This document shows positions 33,917-46,516 of a DNA stretch of 64,000 nucleotides, piece by piece; within the stretch, counting starts at the first letter, position 1, and every line of letters begins with the position of its first letter. Both the position numbers and the translations under genes were made by a program. Source of the stretch: Ligustrum vulgare (Eukaryota; Streptophyta; Magnoliopsida; Lamiales; Oleaceae); NCBI GenBank assembly GCA_963555705.1, contig OY743174.1:56256234-56320233 (forward strand), given 5' to 3'. The notes beneath the pieces are model-generated. The model saw only the letters and a list, made by a program, of their open reading frames with translations, ran no database searches and had not been told where the DNA came from.

Positions 33917-35106
33917 CAAAGATTACAAATAGATATTCTTGGGATATTTTGCATTTTACCTTTTGATACTTATTGATTTGCCAATATGGGTTTGGGTTAT
34001 TTAAAGAATAGTTGAGATATAGTTTTTCTTATTTGTGATATGTATTGCTTATTATTTATTTATTTATTTATTTTTTTCCACTCCTACATATAAACAGTTT
34101 ATATCCTAGCTAGGAATCCTAGTATACAATACAATTCAGACACATTTTGAGGGACAGGTAACCAAAGCAATTCAAAAGATTGATCTTCAATCTGAGAAAC
34201 AGTGTACTAAACATCAGCACTTCCATTACTGCAAGTTTAGTAGTGGTGTATATGTTGAGCTTTATAATGCTCGACAATCTTCATTGCAGAAAATACTCTT
34301 TCTACCGTATCAGTATGGCAGTAACAACCAAAGAATTAACCTCAGAGTTATTAAGGACCTTGAGATGGAGAAGAGAGATTGATGGCACCGACGAGATGAG
34401 TAAAAATGGAAAATTAATTATCAAGTTAATCTGTGTGATCAGCTCAACTGGTTCTTGGTTAAAAGCTTAAAGAGATGGATTTCATATCCTGACCAATTCC
34501 TGATTTTTCTGGTCAAACGAACTAGTCCGATGCTATATATCTTTTGCAACATAACTCTAATTCTACTTTATCGAGAGTAATTAACATCGAGAAATGAGAA
34601 AATTCAAGAAATACAAAATTTATAGATGGTCGCCTCATTGTGAGACTACATTCTCTTCTGACGCTGCATGAATTCACTATAATAAAAAAGAATGTTTTAC
34701 AAGAAAAAACGAACAAATATTTTCTCTAACCTCTCTTTTCTCTGATAAAAGCTTAAGCATTTCGCTCTATTCATAAGATTGAATATGGTCAAATCCCGTA
34801 CTGCTTCGCGAAGTGACAATAATTAGGATCGGTATTAATTATGCTAGGCAAATAATTAGGCTCCACAACTTAACACGTACAACATTTCGAATTTTGGCAT
34901 TGCAAATATGGACAGAAATTTGAAGATCAATCCTTGAATTTTTCCAGTGTAATGTGACTAAGGCTATTGGGACGTTTTGCTTTTCATTTTTGAACACTCA
35001 CTGGATGCCAAAATGACCTTTATTTAAGATCTGAATGGTACTAGATAGAGTACATAGACTTAAAATGACCTTTATTTAAGATCTAACTGGAGTCAATCGA
35101 TAAAAA
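33917..35106. other. Intergenic region between HIPP and Alfin-like genes
   Basis: The two genes converge here, so both 3' untranslated regions lie in this interval. I recognise no further coding sequence. A plus-strand open frame at 34180-34470 looks accidental. Confidence 0.5.
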
Positions 35107-38100
35107 TTAATTCCCCTCATTACTGCAAGTAGGGCATTTGTAGTGCTCTATATATTCAGCTGTAGCAGGGGTAATCTTCACGCACGTGCCATGGAACCAT
35201 CTGTCGCATACATCACAGCAAATCCAGAATCCATCAAGGCAATGAAAAACTCCACAAGCTCCACATAGCGTTCCTCCGATTTCGTCGTCATTTTCTTGCT
35301 TTGCTGCCCGAGTCACAACTTCAACTACCGTAGGAAGATTATTAATCATCTCGAATAGCCTTTCCCTGTGAAACCAATTGTTTGTTAAGGAATAAGATTT
35401 CACATCGAATAAAGATGAAAACTTTGATAAATTTATAAGAGTTTGAGCTACGTACTACTCTTAACAATGTTGACATTTTAAGATGGAATCTCAAATATTA
35501 ATATTGTTAACAAAGGCTTTAAAAAGCTCCTATAGTCTTCTCTGACAATACTAACAAGTGAATATACAAACAGTAAGATGCTGGTATCTAGTGGAGTACT
35601 CGAAAATTTAGCCTTTGTTTGGTAATTTTTTTTTTTATAAACGAGCATGTGAAGACATCTAATTTGATACTTCCTCCGTCCTACAAAGATAAGACTGTTT
35701 CCATTTGCACACAAATTAAGAAATGGTAGTTAATATAGTTGAAATAATTAATTTATCTATACTTTTCCAAATATACCCTTATGTTAATTTCAAAGACTCA
35801 TTAATTCATTTAAACTACATGCCATTAAATTGACATTGAAATTAACTATCAAGGTACATTAACTAGGGATATATGAGGAAATGAAAAATTAAATACATGC
35901 TCATTATAGTAAGTGACCTATCTTTGTGGGACGAACGAAAATAATATACGAGCCTATCTTTGTGGGACGGAGGAAATAATTTTTATGAAAAGTCAACAAT
36001 TTTGACATATCAAAAATCTTCACCCACCATTTTTTACTTTTCAAAAAAATCCTTCAAAGAAATGTTGTCATTTCGATGTTTATAAATAATATTTATAAAC
36101 AGTCGTTTATAAACAATTTATCAAAACAGTCGTTTATAAACAGTTTATCAAAAGGATGTGTAGATATGTGGGCTCACATGGTCTACTCATATCATTTCAT
36201 CACGATTATCAATTCTCAACTAGCTAGTCAGAATGTCTACTGAAAGTTGTAGATCAAAATCTAAACATAGAATTAGTTTCTTCAAATATGCCACACCACC
36301 AAAGTAGTTCAGCAGAAAGAGCTCAATCCAACAATATATTACCTTTCATTTTTATCAAATCCAGTTTTCGCAGCAATGTGGAATGCAACAGATAGTAACC
36401 ATGCGTCACTGTGAAGAGCAACTTGTATTAACCAATCCCTTCGTCGATTCAAGTCTCTAGTGAAGTTTATACCCAAAAGCGGCTCGGGAAGTTCAGTTGG
36501 AACCATCTTAGCAGGTGGCTTGACTTGCCATGTTTCATTCGGAAATGCAAAGAGACAGAGGTGCTCCTTTTCTGTAAAACGTCAATTGTACCAAAACAAC
36601 CATTTGTAATAGGTCAACCGCGTAAAAAAGCGAGCCACCTTATATACATAAAATGACAGCAATGTTAAATGTATTAATGCACAATACTTGAAGATCAACT
36701 AATGTTTTTCCTTTTGCTATGTTTTATTAATGAGATGAATAGAAAACCTACATAGTGCATTGATAATGACAATGACGCGGCGTAAAACAAGGAATTAAAG
36801 AGAAAATCTCAAAAGAAATACCAAATCTGGAATCCACCATGAATGAAAAATAAATTCAAAATTTTATTAATTGAAAATTATAAAAATAAATAAATTTAAC
36901 CCTTTATAATTATAGGGTTCTAAAACAAAAACACATAGTAAACCAACTAATAAAGCATGAAACCTATTCTAATTAATCAACTAAATTTAAGGTTTTGTTC
37001 TTTACGGTCCAATTATTCTTCAATCCATGCATTTAGCCATTTGTTCTACATTAGATAAGTGCAATTTTGTACACATATAATACATTGACCATACATTTGG
37101 ATAATTGCGAGTGCTTTAGAGTTTGATTTTTCTTAATTGTGTATTTATTGTGATTTTCAGGTATAACTAGAATTTAAATGCGTTTAGAGGCTAAACGGGA
37201 AAAAAATTAACAAAATCATTCAAAATGGTCAAAGTAGGGATCAAATTGTAAATTTTCATTAGTTGATTCAGACTATAAAATAATGATTGAAGATTATATG
37301 TAATCAATTGAATGATATTGGAAGGCAAATAATCAAAGTTGCACTTGAAAATGACTTAAGGGTAAAAACGGAACCGCATAAGTTATGTTCTATATTTTTA
37401 ATCGGACATTGAGGCCCATTTTTGGGATGGTAAAAATTCGAATTGGAAAAATGATATTTCAATATATAAAAGTAATGACAATTGTGCATTGACGTATACA
37501 TGAACAACGCGAATGTAACTTTTCTTATTTGATTAAAACTCTTTTGGAACTTGTGAAGGAAGCAAAATCGGATTTGAACCACAATCCCTTAATTTATAAT
37601 TGAGCCTTAATTTTTGAATGGCCAACACTCAGCCCATTCACCAGTCAATACTCACCAAGTTCGTGAGGAATTAAAATTTGTGATTGGAAATAACAAGACA
37701 TCAACTTGTTAAGAGAGCCAATAAAGACTGCACAATGCCCAGTTCCAACAGTTCCGGCAACCACATCAATACTCCAAAAGGGAAGATCTCTTGATTTTCC
37801 CTTTAAAAGAGGAAACTGAAAATGATGAGGTTTGTGTGTCTATTGCGGAAGAACAAGCTTTTGCATACATGGAGCGCTTCGATAGTCAGTTTTCAAAGAA
37901 ATGGCCATAACTTTTGTATACCTTGTCCGTTTTGAGCCCATAAATACTTTTCGAAAAGGTCTCGACGATTCCACACACTTGAGCTAATCTACTAAGTCGA
38001 AACTGTAGTTGAAGTTTCTCAATTTATTATTTTTCAGTATTTGTTTATTTCATTTGTAAGCTCAGTTCATTAAGGGGCTATTGGCCTATTTGGTTATTCA

Positions 38101-40577
38101 TTTTCTCTTATTTAAGATGCTTAAAAATATTGTAGGATTTTTGGTTGTTCATAAAATAAGAAAGACGATTCGTTTCTTGAGTGCAATCTGTATTGTTTGG
38201 ATGTTATTGTATGTATTGCAGATTCGATCTACATTAGAAAATAAATATAGGAGAGAATAAATGCTAAAAGAAGGAAGGATGACTAGATAAGAAAGTAATA
38301 TATAATGACAAAGGTGGACAAAGAGGAGAACAAGTCACTTCTTGCTCTATAATTCTACAAAAGTCTAAATCACATATTAACAAAACCCAATTTAGACGTG
38401 ATTCTTGATCTAATTTCACCTTATATAATATAGTACATGAGAAGCAAGAAGAGGAGGGATCAATTATCAATATATTACACAAGAATTAGGGTGGAAGTAG
38501 GGGGCACAAATTCAAATTCAAGCTACGATTTTCAAGATTGCAAGAAAGTGATTGATTCTTGGTACACGATCTTCATCTCATTCTTGATTTAATTCCATAA
38601 TTTGGTAATGTTCTTTAATCTAATGCTATATTTTCTCTCTTTTATCATGTGTAACTAAATTTATAGTTGGGACGAATGATGTAAACATAGTTTGATTATT
38701 TAATCTCAATTCATAAGTTTTGTGCTTTAATTTATGTAATGAATTAATTTCTTTCGTTAATGCAGTAATGAATTAATTTCTGACCACTAATTCATCGATT
38801 TGTGAATTGAATTAATCGATAGGTGAGTTACATATCTAGATCACGTAATAAATTTTGACAATTTAACGAAACGATAGAGATACATAGTTATGGTTCTGAC
38901 CCAACATAGTTAGAGATATGTGATTGACCTAATTAGATAGAACTAGTTTAAACTTGAGAGAGAAAAATTATGATATTTTATTCACAATTGTTTGCTTTTA
39001 AGTTTTAGTAGATTAATCAAAGTTAATATTTGAACAAAATTTCTTCATGGAATAATATTCGGATTCTTCGAGTCAACTTTACTTTGCGATATTGTGCAGG
39101 TATAACATTTTCGGAACATGCATAGAAATAAAACTGTAGTTAGTTGGCATAAAATGCTATTTGTACATTCATTGTATTTCGCTATGGTGTCTATAATAAC
39201 TACCGTAAAATTTGAAGTACAAACGTTGCAAGAATTGATATGAAAGTAAAAACTACAATAATTCTCTGAATTTACAATTATTGACTAACAAAAGCACCGA
39301 AAAACAAAAGAATCGTAAAACACACACAAAAAAACTAAACACAAGACATAAAACTTAATAAGCAATGAAAAGAAGGGTCCAATATTCAAGAAACAAAATA
39401 TGGAAATAAAACTCACCAGGATCGCACTGCTGATAAAATTTATCAACATCTGCAATTGCCCCGAGAATTATAATAAATCAGAATAAACTAAAGATAAAAT
39501 ATGAGAACTACATATATATATACCCAGATTTTAGTATTTAGATTTCACATACATGCACATTTATATACATCATGTTGGATGAATTTGTGAATAGTGACGC
39601 CAAAACAAGTAGAAAGATAGTTTGTAAATTCGTGCCAAAAATTGGACAGAGTAACGGTAAGGAAAATACAAACAACAACAAGAAGAAAAGTAGGGACAAA
39701 GCCGAGGCAAGAGTTGGACTCTTTGTCCTTAAGTCGAATTTGCTCCGGACGGTGCCTATGGATTCCGACAATCGACTCCCAAGATACAACGGCTACACTT
39801 ATATTTGTAGCACTCCAAAACACAAGTACAACGAACCAAATTTTGGCTTATGTACTCCAAGGATGAAATGAAGGAAAATCAAAATAAATGCAATGATTTT
39901 GTTTTTGGAGAGAAGAGAGGATAATATATGTTTTGCATATCAAATTGTGAGGAATCGGACACCTAAAGGGTCCTATTTATAGACCATGAAAGGGTGTGGA
40001 CAAAATGATTGAAGTCAAACCATGCACTTTTATGAAAATGTGTCTATTCACCGGACAACCGTACGGTCGCACAGTTTTACTCAAAAACCGGAATTGAATT
40101 TGACGTGTGATCGCACGTTTCCCAACCATGCGGTCGCACGGTCAAATATTTTGATCCGATTTCGTCCTTTTTCGTAATTTCTCATTCATCCGATATTGGT
40201 GCGCCCCGAAGCGGCGAAGTGGCAAACAATTTTGCCTAAACGGATTGAGCCGAACTTTTGAGTATTTAGCATAAGTCGACACGAAATCACTTTAATCGAT
40301 TTTCAATTCTCAATTTATTTAACCAATATCCAACACATCCCATATATGCACGTACACACCAAGTAAATAAATATGTATAAATGCATAACAATTCAGAATA
40401 CAAATGAGATGAAAAGATACCAATGGTGAGAGCTTTGATGAGGCCTGCTTGACGGCCTTTGTAATCGTTGAAGACTTCCTCTACTCTTCTTGGTGTAGGA
40501 ATCATAATTCCTACCGGTGTAGGAATCTTAAATGCCTCTCTATCCAAGACTTCTGTATGTTGATATGGAAATCCCAT
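35107..40577 (-). CDS. Alfin-like PHD-finger histone reader
   Basis: Four minus-strand exons (40577-40421, 39449-39417, 36571-36343, 35365-35107) join in frame with GT-AG borders to 225 codons. Residues about 30-140 are the Alfin domain ([20 protein letters not shown], later [14 protein letters not shown]). A C4HC3 PHD finger closes the protein (CGAC.., [18 protein letters not shown]). Alfin-like proteins are nuclear and bind H3K4me3 through this finger; the aromatic Trp and acidic residues needed are present. The usual Lys/Ser-rich linker of 30 or more residues between the two domains is nearly absent, and a 29-residue N-terminal extension precedes the usual start. Total length is below the usual 240-260. 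Introns 1 and 2 (about 1.0 and 2.8 kb) are swollen with repeats. Confidence 0.88.
35670..35976. mobile_element. Stowaway MITE in Alfin-like intron 3
   Basis: Ends are CTTCCTCCGTCCTACAAAG and, on the minus strand, TTTCCTCCGTCCCACAAAGA, flanked by TA. The right end is duplicated: CCTATCTTTGTGGGACG occurs at about 35917 and again at about 35953, suggesting a second truncated copy or a terminal duplication. Confidence 0.75.
36572..39416. other. Alfin-like intron 2, repeat-rich
   Basis: A 2.8-kb intron. The segments at about 37190-37600, 37830-38000 and 38500-38900 have the look of retroelement LTR or leader DNA (for example GGCCATAACTTTTGTATACC), but I could not define borders or coding motifs. 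Confidence 0.4.
39560..40281 (-). mobile_element. Possible solo LTR in Alfin-like intron 1
   Basis: On the minus strand a TG start at 40281 (TGTCGACTTATGC) is followed by a GC-richer block with repeated GGTCGCACGG-like motifs (40040-40142). About 300 bp in comes a good TATA box, CTATAAATAGG (39972-39982), then a leader-like stretch. This arrangement resembles U3, TATA and R of an LTR. The far border and target duplication were not found. Confidence 0.35.
39972..39982 (-). promoter_or_regulatory. TATA box in intron 1, sense to Alfin-like gene
   Basis: CTATAAATAGG on the minus strand, the same direction as the host gene and upstream of exon 2. It most likely belongs to an inserted LTR. Confidence 0.4.
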
Positions 40578-43500
40578 AACGATTACTTGGCAGTAAAAAT
40601 TTTATAGTCTTTTCTTCCTTCTAATTCACTATCTTAATTCCTGATGAGTCTGCTTGATGTTCTTGATATTGAGAGTGAGTGATAATATATAACAAGAATT
40701 TTCAAATCAAGTGATGATATATAGGATTACAATGTTTAGATTTATTGGACAATAAAGTACTAGTGGACCCAGTGTCACCTAACACCAAAAATGTGACATA
40801 GTATCATTCTTTGAAATCATTAGAGCATTCATTACAAAATAATGTTATCTACATCATTTGTATGTAGGACGAGCCTAGGTTCTGAAATTAAATGTACACA
40901 TATACGACCCATATATTTAATGACATCTAGACCTATCGCTACGGCAAGATACGAAAAGGGGTAAAATGGAATGTTAGTTGAATCTGTAATTAACAATAGC
41001 ATGCACAAGATAAACTAAGCTCCTATTTGGTACAACTATAAAACTAAATTTTAATTAAAGTCAAAGTTAATCTTTAATTTTCAACTAAACATTTTATGGG
41101 ACCGCAACTTTTTAATCACATATATCATCAATTTTTTTTTTTTTTTTTTTTTAAATCTACTAAAAATCTTATTTTTATCAATAACAAACATGGGTAAATA
41201 TACGTGTTGCATTAAATATGAGATTCTACCAAATAATCCAGCATCACTTTTGTTTAGGATATAGTACACAATTCCAGGACCTATACATGTACATTAAACA
41301 TCGGTCAAATATGCATATATTACCCATTTAGTTGAACACATCATTTAATTAATGCCACCTAAATCGCTGCTTAATACTGGTGGTGCTGGATACAAAAAGG
41401 GTATAGATGGGAGGTTATTGAATCAGTTATAAAAAATAGCACACAATCTCAATTATCCACGCTTGCAATATTTTCTAAGTGTAACCTTTGTTTTTCTTAA
41501 CTAATTGGGTAATGTTATTTCAAACACAAATTTACATATCATTAAGAGCATGTTTGGTAATATGATTTATTTCTAGAATGTGGAAAGGAATTTGAAGGAA
41601 AGAATTGGAAAAATTACAGATGAGGTCCCTAGCATATTAGAAATATAAAAAAAGTAGGTCATCAACCTAATATTTTTGCAACCTCACTCCATAACCTGTA
41701 TTTCTGTAACATCTGAGTTTCCAATTGACGCTTTTACTATTTTCTCCATTTTTTTGCATTTTTTCCAAGTGAAAAACATCGTCGGAATGGTGGAAAGTAA
41801 TAGCAAATAATTTGTATGATAATCTATTTTCTATAAATTGAACATCTTGGAATGCCATCAGTCATGGGCTCGAGTTTTTTTAGCAGAAAAAAACCATATA
41901 TTCTCAACTTTCAAGAACCTCTGGCATGTAATAAAGACCCCCTTCACGTGCAATCAACGAAATCATATTAAACTTGTACACCCATAAATTAGTTATTTGT
42001 ACATTTCTTGCTTTTGAATGAATTAACAAATGTTCTGAATTCAACATTCTCGGAACATATATATGATAAATGTATTTTGTACACTTATTTATATCTGTAA
42101 AAATTAGAATATCGTATTATTTTTCCAGAATAAACTCTACTTAGTTGTTATTTATTATTATTTCAGTTTTTATCAAAAATCAAGAGAATGGAAGAATTGA
42201 AGTAAATACATGAAAATTGGATGAAAAGTGGAGTTAAATCATGCAAATGAAGTAGATGAAGTCAATTTGGGGTGCAAAAGTGGAAGAATGAAGAAGCTAA
42301 AGGGTTGAATTGAAAATATCAAATGAAAAGAGAAGCAACTTGAAGAGCAACGGAAATTTGGGAACGAAATCGCTCCAATCAGAAGATGAAAGACATGTGC
42401 CGCAAATAAAAGAGGAAGACCAACTTACAACAATTGAAAAGTTGGAAATGCTGACATATGATTTTTCACATACTTATTGTTTTGATTATAACAAACAAAA
42501 TTGCTTGTATTATTCAAACAAGTTTCAATTCTTGAGTTTCACTTATATATCTCGTTAAGCATTCAAATCGTCATTCATTGAAATACGAGGGATCAAAAGA
42601 GACTCGAAGAGAACAAGAACGTCGAAGAATACAGTTTAGAAGTTCTTTATTGAAACTTCAATATTATATGTAAAGGTATCGAGTCATCAATCTTTAGCAA
42701 GTACATACAACTCAAATCATTTTCATAAATTCATCACTTGCATAAAAATATTTTGACTCATAATATGAAATAGATTTTGGAAAAATGAATATTTTGATAT
42801 AAAATTAAAATTCCAAATATTATCTATTTCGTTCGCTCTAAAGGCACTGATCGACCGAAACAACTGTTTTAATCAATCGAAAGTCCAACAGCTCAAATTT
42901 TATAACAATTACTTTGACATTTTGATCGATCGAAATTTCAATACTGGTCAGCCGAAAGTGACTAAACGTCAATATTTGATCTATAAATATCCATGTCTCT
43001 TGCATTCAATTCCAACAACTTACAAGAGCAATTAAGAAAATTTATTCACTTGAAAATCATTGAGCTTACTTTATTTTATATTCTACTTTATTTATTACAA
43101 AGAATAATTTGATTGATCACGGCCATTGGAAAATAATTAATTAGAAAAATATTTATTTTTTTGTCCGACCCGATCCTATTTCAACCTGACCCAAGAGTTA
43201 GGCAATGGATGGATTCAACCCTTGACCTAAGGGTTGGGTGCCGATCTAACAACTTGAGCAATTGAGTTCTTGTATTATTTTCTATTTTCGCTAATATATA
43301 TTAGTTAAATGAACGAACATTTGTTTATAAACTATTATTCGTACTTAAAAACTCACTTATAATTAAAAATAATACTTATACACAAAAATACTTTTGAAAA
43401 AATTTCTGAAGGAGTTGAATTTTTGTTGGTAATGTTCGACGTTCTAAGCTTTTCAATGGTCATGACTGCTGTCGAAAATATTCCGTCGATGATACTTAAT

Positions 43501-43732
43501 ATTTTAGTAGTGGATACAAAGATTTTGTGTTTTGATTTGTGATTTTTAAGGTTCTTTTTAAGGAAAATGGAGTGGCCTAATCAATACGAGAAACTTCTAT
43601 TTCGAATGTCCACTCCAAGGTTAGCACGTCTGATTTTTTTATTTTTTTATTTTGTTCTTTTTCAAAGTTGATTTTTTTACAATTTGTTCATCTTGTAAAA
43701 TGTGTTTTTACTGAAAATAATGTGAAATAGAA
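40578..43732. other. Alfin-like upstream region and spacer
   Basis: TATA-like motifs on the minus strand (GATATATAGGATT-type, near 40685-40725) lie 110-150 bp before the Alfin-like start codon and may be its promoter. The remainder is AT-rich. Around 42840-43030 a GATCGA-rich stretch is followed by CTATAAATA (42981-42989), reminiscent of an LTR promoter, without definable borders. A plus-strand open frame at 42310-42558 shows no known motif. Confidence 0.4.
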
Positions 43733-43740
43733 CCTCTATA

Positions 43741-44240
43741 CAGGGACGGAGCCCTTTGAGGCCCATGGGTGGTCCCCACTAGAATCTGAAAAAATTTGAG
43801 TATAATTTTCGGTTTGGACCTGTTGGGGGCGGTTAGGCCCAAAAAAAAAAATTGATCTCCCTGTTTTTTTAAAGAAAATGGATTAAAATTGAGAAATTTG
43901 CAATTGCGAACAATTTAGAATTGATTATTGATAATGTATTGTCATATTTGATATTTCAGATTAATAGATTATGGAGAGATATTTAATAAAAAGATATCGT
44001 CAAGAAAATGTTGTTGAGGAGAGTTCAAATAGAGTTGAGAACAATGAGATTGACTCAAATAGAGTTTAGAATTGATTATTGATGATGTATTGTCATATTT
44101 GCTTCGTTATTTCAATCATTTTGGTTCAAAAAAATTTCGGGGGCTCCCCCCCGAACCCCCGGAAGGGGACCTCTACCTCCCCTCTCACACCATTTGAAAA
44201 TTTTGGCCCCCACTCACTCGAATCTCTAGCTCCGTCCCTG
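43741..44240. mobile_element. hAT deletion derivative
   Basis: The 500-bp element has terminal inverted repeats CAGGGACGGAGC and GCTCCGTCCCTG and perfect 8-bp target duplications CCTCTATA (43733-43740, 44241-44248). These are diagnostic of hAT elements. The interior keeps the start of a transposase-like frame. An AC-rich patch near the 3' end (44150-44215) is GC-rich compared with its surroundings. Confidence 0.93.
43971..44069 (+). pseudogene. N-terminal stub of hAT transposase
   Basis: ATG at 43971 gives MERYLIKRYRQENVVEESS and stops after 32 codons. Plant hAT proteins of the TTF-zinc-finger class begin with a similar MERYFKRK motif, often just after an intron; here TTTCAG lies shortly upstream. 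The rest of the gene has been deleted. Confidence 0.5.
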
Positions 44241-44840
44241 CCTCTATAAATTAATAATGTTGGGGCTATGAAATTTTATTAATTTACAAAGGTATTAATT
44301 TATCGATAAATTAATAATAAACTAATTTAAAGAGTGCTTTTTCGATTCAACAAACATAAATTTAATAACATAAAAAATCATTGTGTTTTAGTAATATATG
44401 TATCATATTCCTTGAATTACTATAAAAAAATTAAATTTATTGTCCTAATTATGTTTGTAATTTTAGAGAATTATTAATTTACTTTTGGATGCAATCAGAA
44501 AAGTTAAAGATGAAATCCAGCTAGATTTAAATGTCAAGAAAATACAAACAATAATATAATCATATTTTAGTAAATCATCTTAATTATGTTTGTAATTTTA
44601 GAGAATTATAAATTTATGATATTGACGAAACCATTAGGTTTATATAAGGGGGTCTTTCGAAAATCATTGTGTTATTAATTTATCGAAATGATTAAATTAG
44701 CAATTTGGCCCAAGTCGGGACCCTAAAAAATTATTTTAAAGAGGTTAATTCATCGAGTATTAATTTATAAATGTTTTTATGTATTTTTATCCTCATGAAT
44801 CAGTTGAAACTTTTAAACATTCAATTGATTTACCCACAAT

Positions 44841-45652
44841 CACTACAAGAAATCGGACCAACAACGACAAAAATTAGCGACGACAAAAAAAGTCGTCGCT
44901 AATATCAAGGCTATTGTGACGACATTTTTGTCGTAGCAAATACCCGACCCTATAGCGACGACATAATTTGTCGTCGCAATAGGATCAGTCATTAGTGACG
45001 ATATTCTTTGTCGTCGTAAAAAATTGCGAAGACAAAAATATGTCATCGCAACAGAGATCCTATTGTGACGACATTTCCTGTCGTTCCTTTTGTTTTGCGA
45101 CGACAACTGGAGTCGTTGCAAATACATACTCTATTGTGACGACTATGTCGTCTCTATAGGTTCGATTTTTATTTTTTATTTTTTATTTTTCCGATATTTA
45201 TAAAAATAATATTAAAGTCAATTTGTTAGAACAAATATTTATATACTATTATTATTAAAATGTGATTCGTTAAAGTTAACTATTATATATTACTTAAAAC
45301 AAAACAAGACACAAGAATTTATTTGCCACAATGGTTGGGACATCACTTACCCAACTACTAGGTCAAGAGTTCGAGTAAAATGGGTTCAAATTCGGGCCGG
45401 GTTAAAATGGGTCGGATCGGGTCAAGTTAAATTAATAAATTATTAATAAAATATTTTTCATTATTAGAGATGACAATGTCGTCGCTAATTGTCGCCGCAA
45501 TAGCCTCCGAAGAAATAGAAACGACTGTGTCGTCGCTATTGAAATTCAGCTACGGGCCTAAAACGACGACTATTGCTATTGATCTATAGCGACGATTTTT
45601 AGGCTTTCAGCGATGACTTCTGCCGTCGATGTTGGTCCGATTTCTTGTAGTG
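44841..45652. mobile_element. CACTA (En/Spm) non-autonomous element
   Basis: The 812-bp element begins and ends with perfect inverted repeats of 23 bp starting CACTACAAGAAATCGGACC. It is flanked by the 3-bp duplication AAT (44838-44840, 45653-45655). Both subterminal zones carry many GACGACA/TGTCGTCGC-type repeats in both directions, the expected transposase binding sites of this class. No transposase coding sequence remains. Confidence 0.95.
44880..45160. repeat. Left subterminal repeats of CACTA element
   Basis: About ten copies of a GCGACGACA..TGTCGTCGC-like motif occur in direct and inverted order, several as small hairpins (for example near 44881-44900 and 44953-44978). A shorter set is at about 45468-45620. 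Confidence 0.85.
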
Positions 45653-45655
45653 AAT

Positions 45656-46510
45656 ACACTTGGCAGACATTCATCACTTTACCCATCACATCATTTTTAA
45701 AATCAACCACCATAATTGTGTCAACACAGAAATTGATATATCATTAGGTAAATCAATCTGACTAAGTAGATTATAATTCTTTTAGAACATTTTTCTCTGA
45801 TTAATCTTATTATCATGTTTGATTTGATAATGATTTCGAGATTTTGGGCCAATAAATCTGGAAAATTTGTTAATCCATTTGATTTTTCTTTCTATTACCT
45901 TAATTGAAAATTAATATCCCTCATTTCTTTCCTTTCAATGAAAAGCCAAATTTGCACCCTTATATCTCTAGTAAAATAAAAATCAAAGTTAAAATATTCC
46001 CCGTTGTATCGTAGTACAACTTACAGAACGTATAACAAATTTTAATATAATTTTATATTCAAAATTTAAGGAGCAAAATAAATAAATAAATAAAAATCGG
46101 GGCAGCAAATTGGCCGAGGCGTGCCCCATCCCGAATAAAATCTAACTAGCCTGCCCACCCCGAATCTGACGGGTCGCAGGCACGCATACAGAATGGCCAA
46201 TCCGTACTCGCCTAGTTGTGATTCCTAATTATCGACGTTAATATCGATAATTTGTATTCAAGAATTTTGGTGGAAGATGATACTTGTATTACTTAGGAAC
46301 TCTTAGTTTGACTTGATACAAAATGGTAGGATTCTCCCAAGTTTATACTAGTTGCACATCCTAAACTGTTAGGGTTGTTTAACCTCATATATAATCTAAT
46401 GATTATAATTACACCTATTGAAATAGAATGATCTTTTAAATTATTTAGCTCGAAAAAATTCACTACAAAATATCTCTTCAAATATTATAATATTTTTTTA
46501 AGATTTTTTT
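45656..46510. other. Spacer, no gene seen
   Basis: AT-rich, apart from a GC-richer patch at 46096-46220 of unknown origin. Confidence 0.45.
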
Positions 46511-46516
46511 AAAAGA

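Noticed and set aside
39538..39871. Overlapping open frames on both strands in Alfin-like intron 1
   Set aside because: They lie inside LTR-like sequence, with mutually overlapping frames and no known domain.
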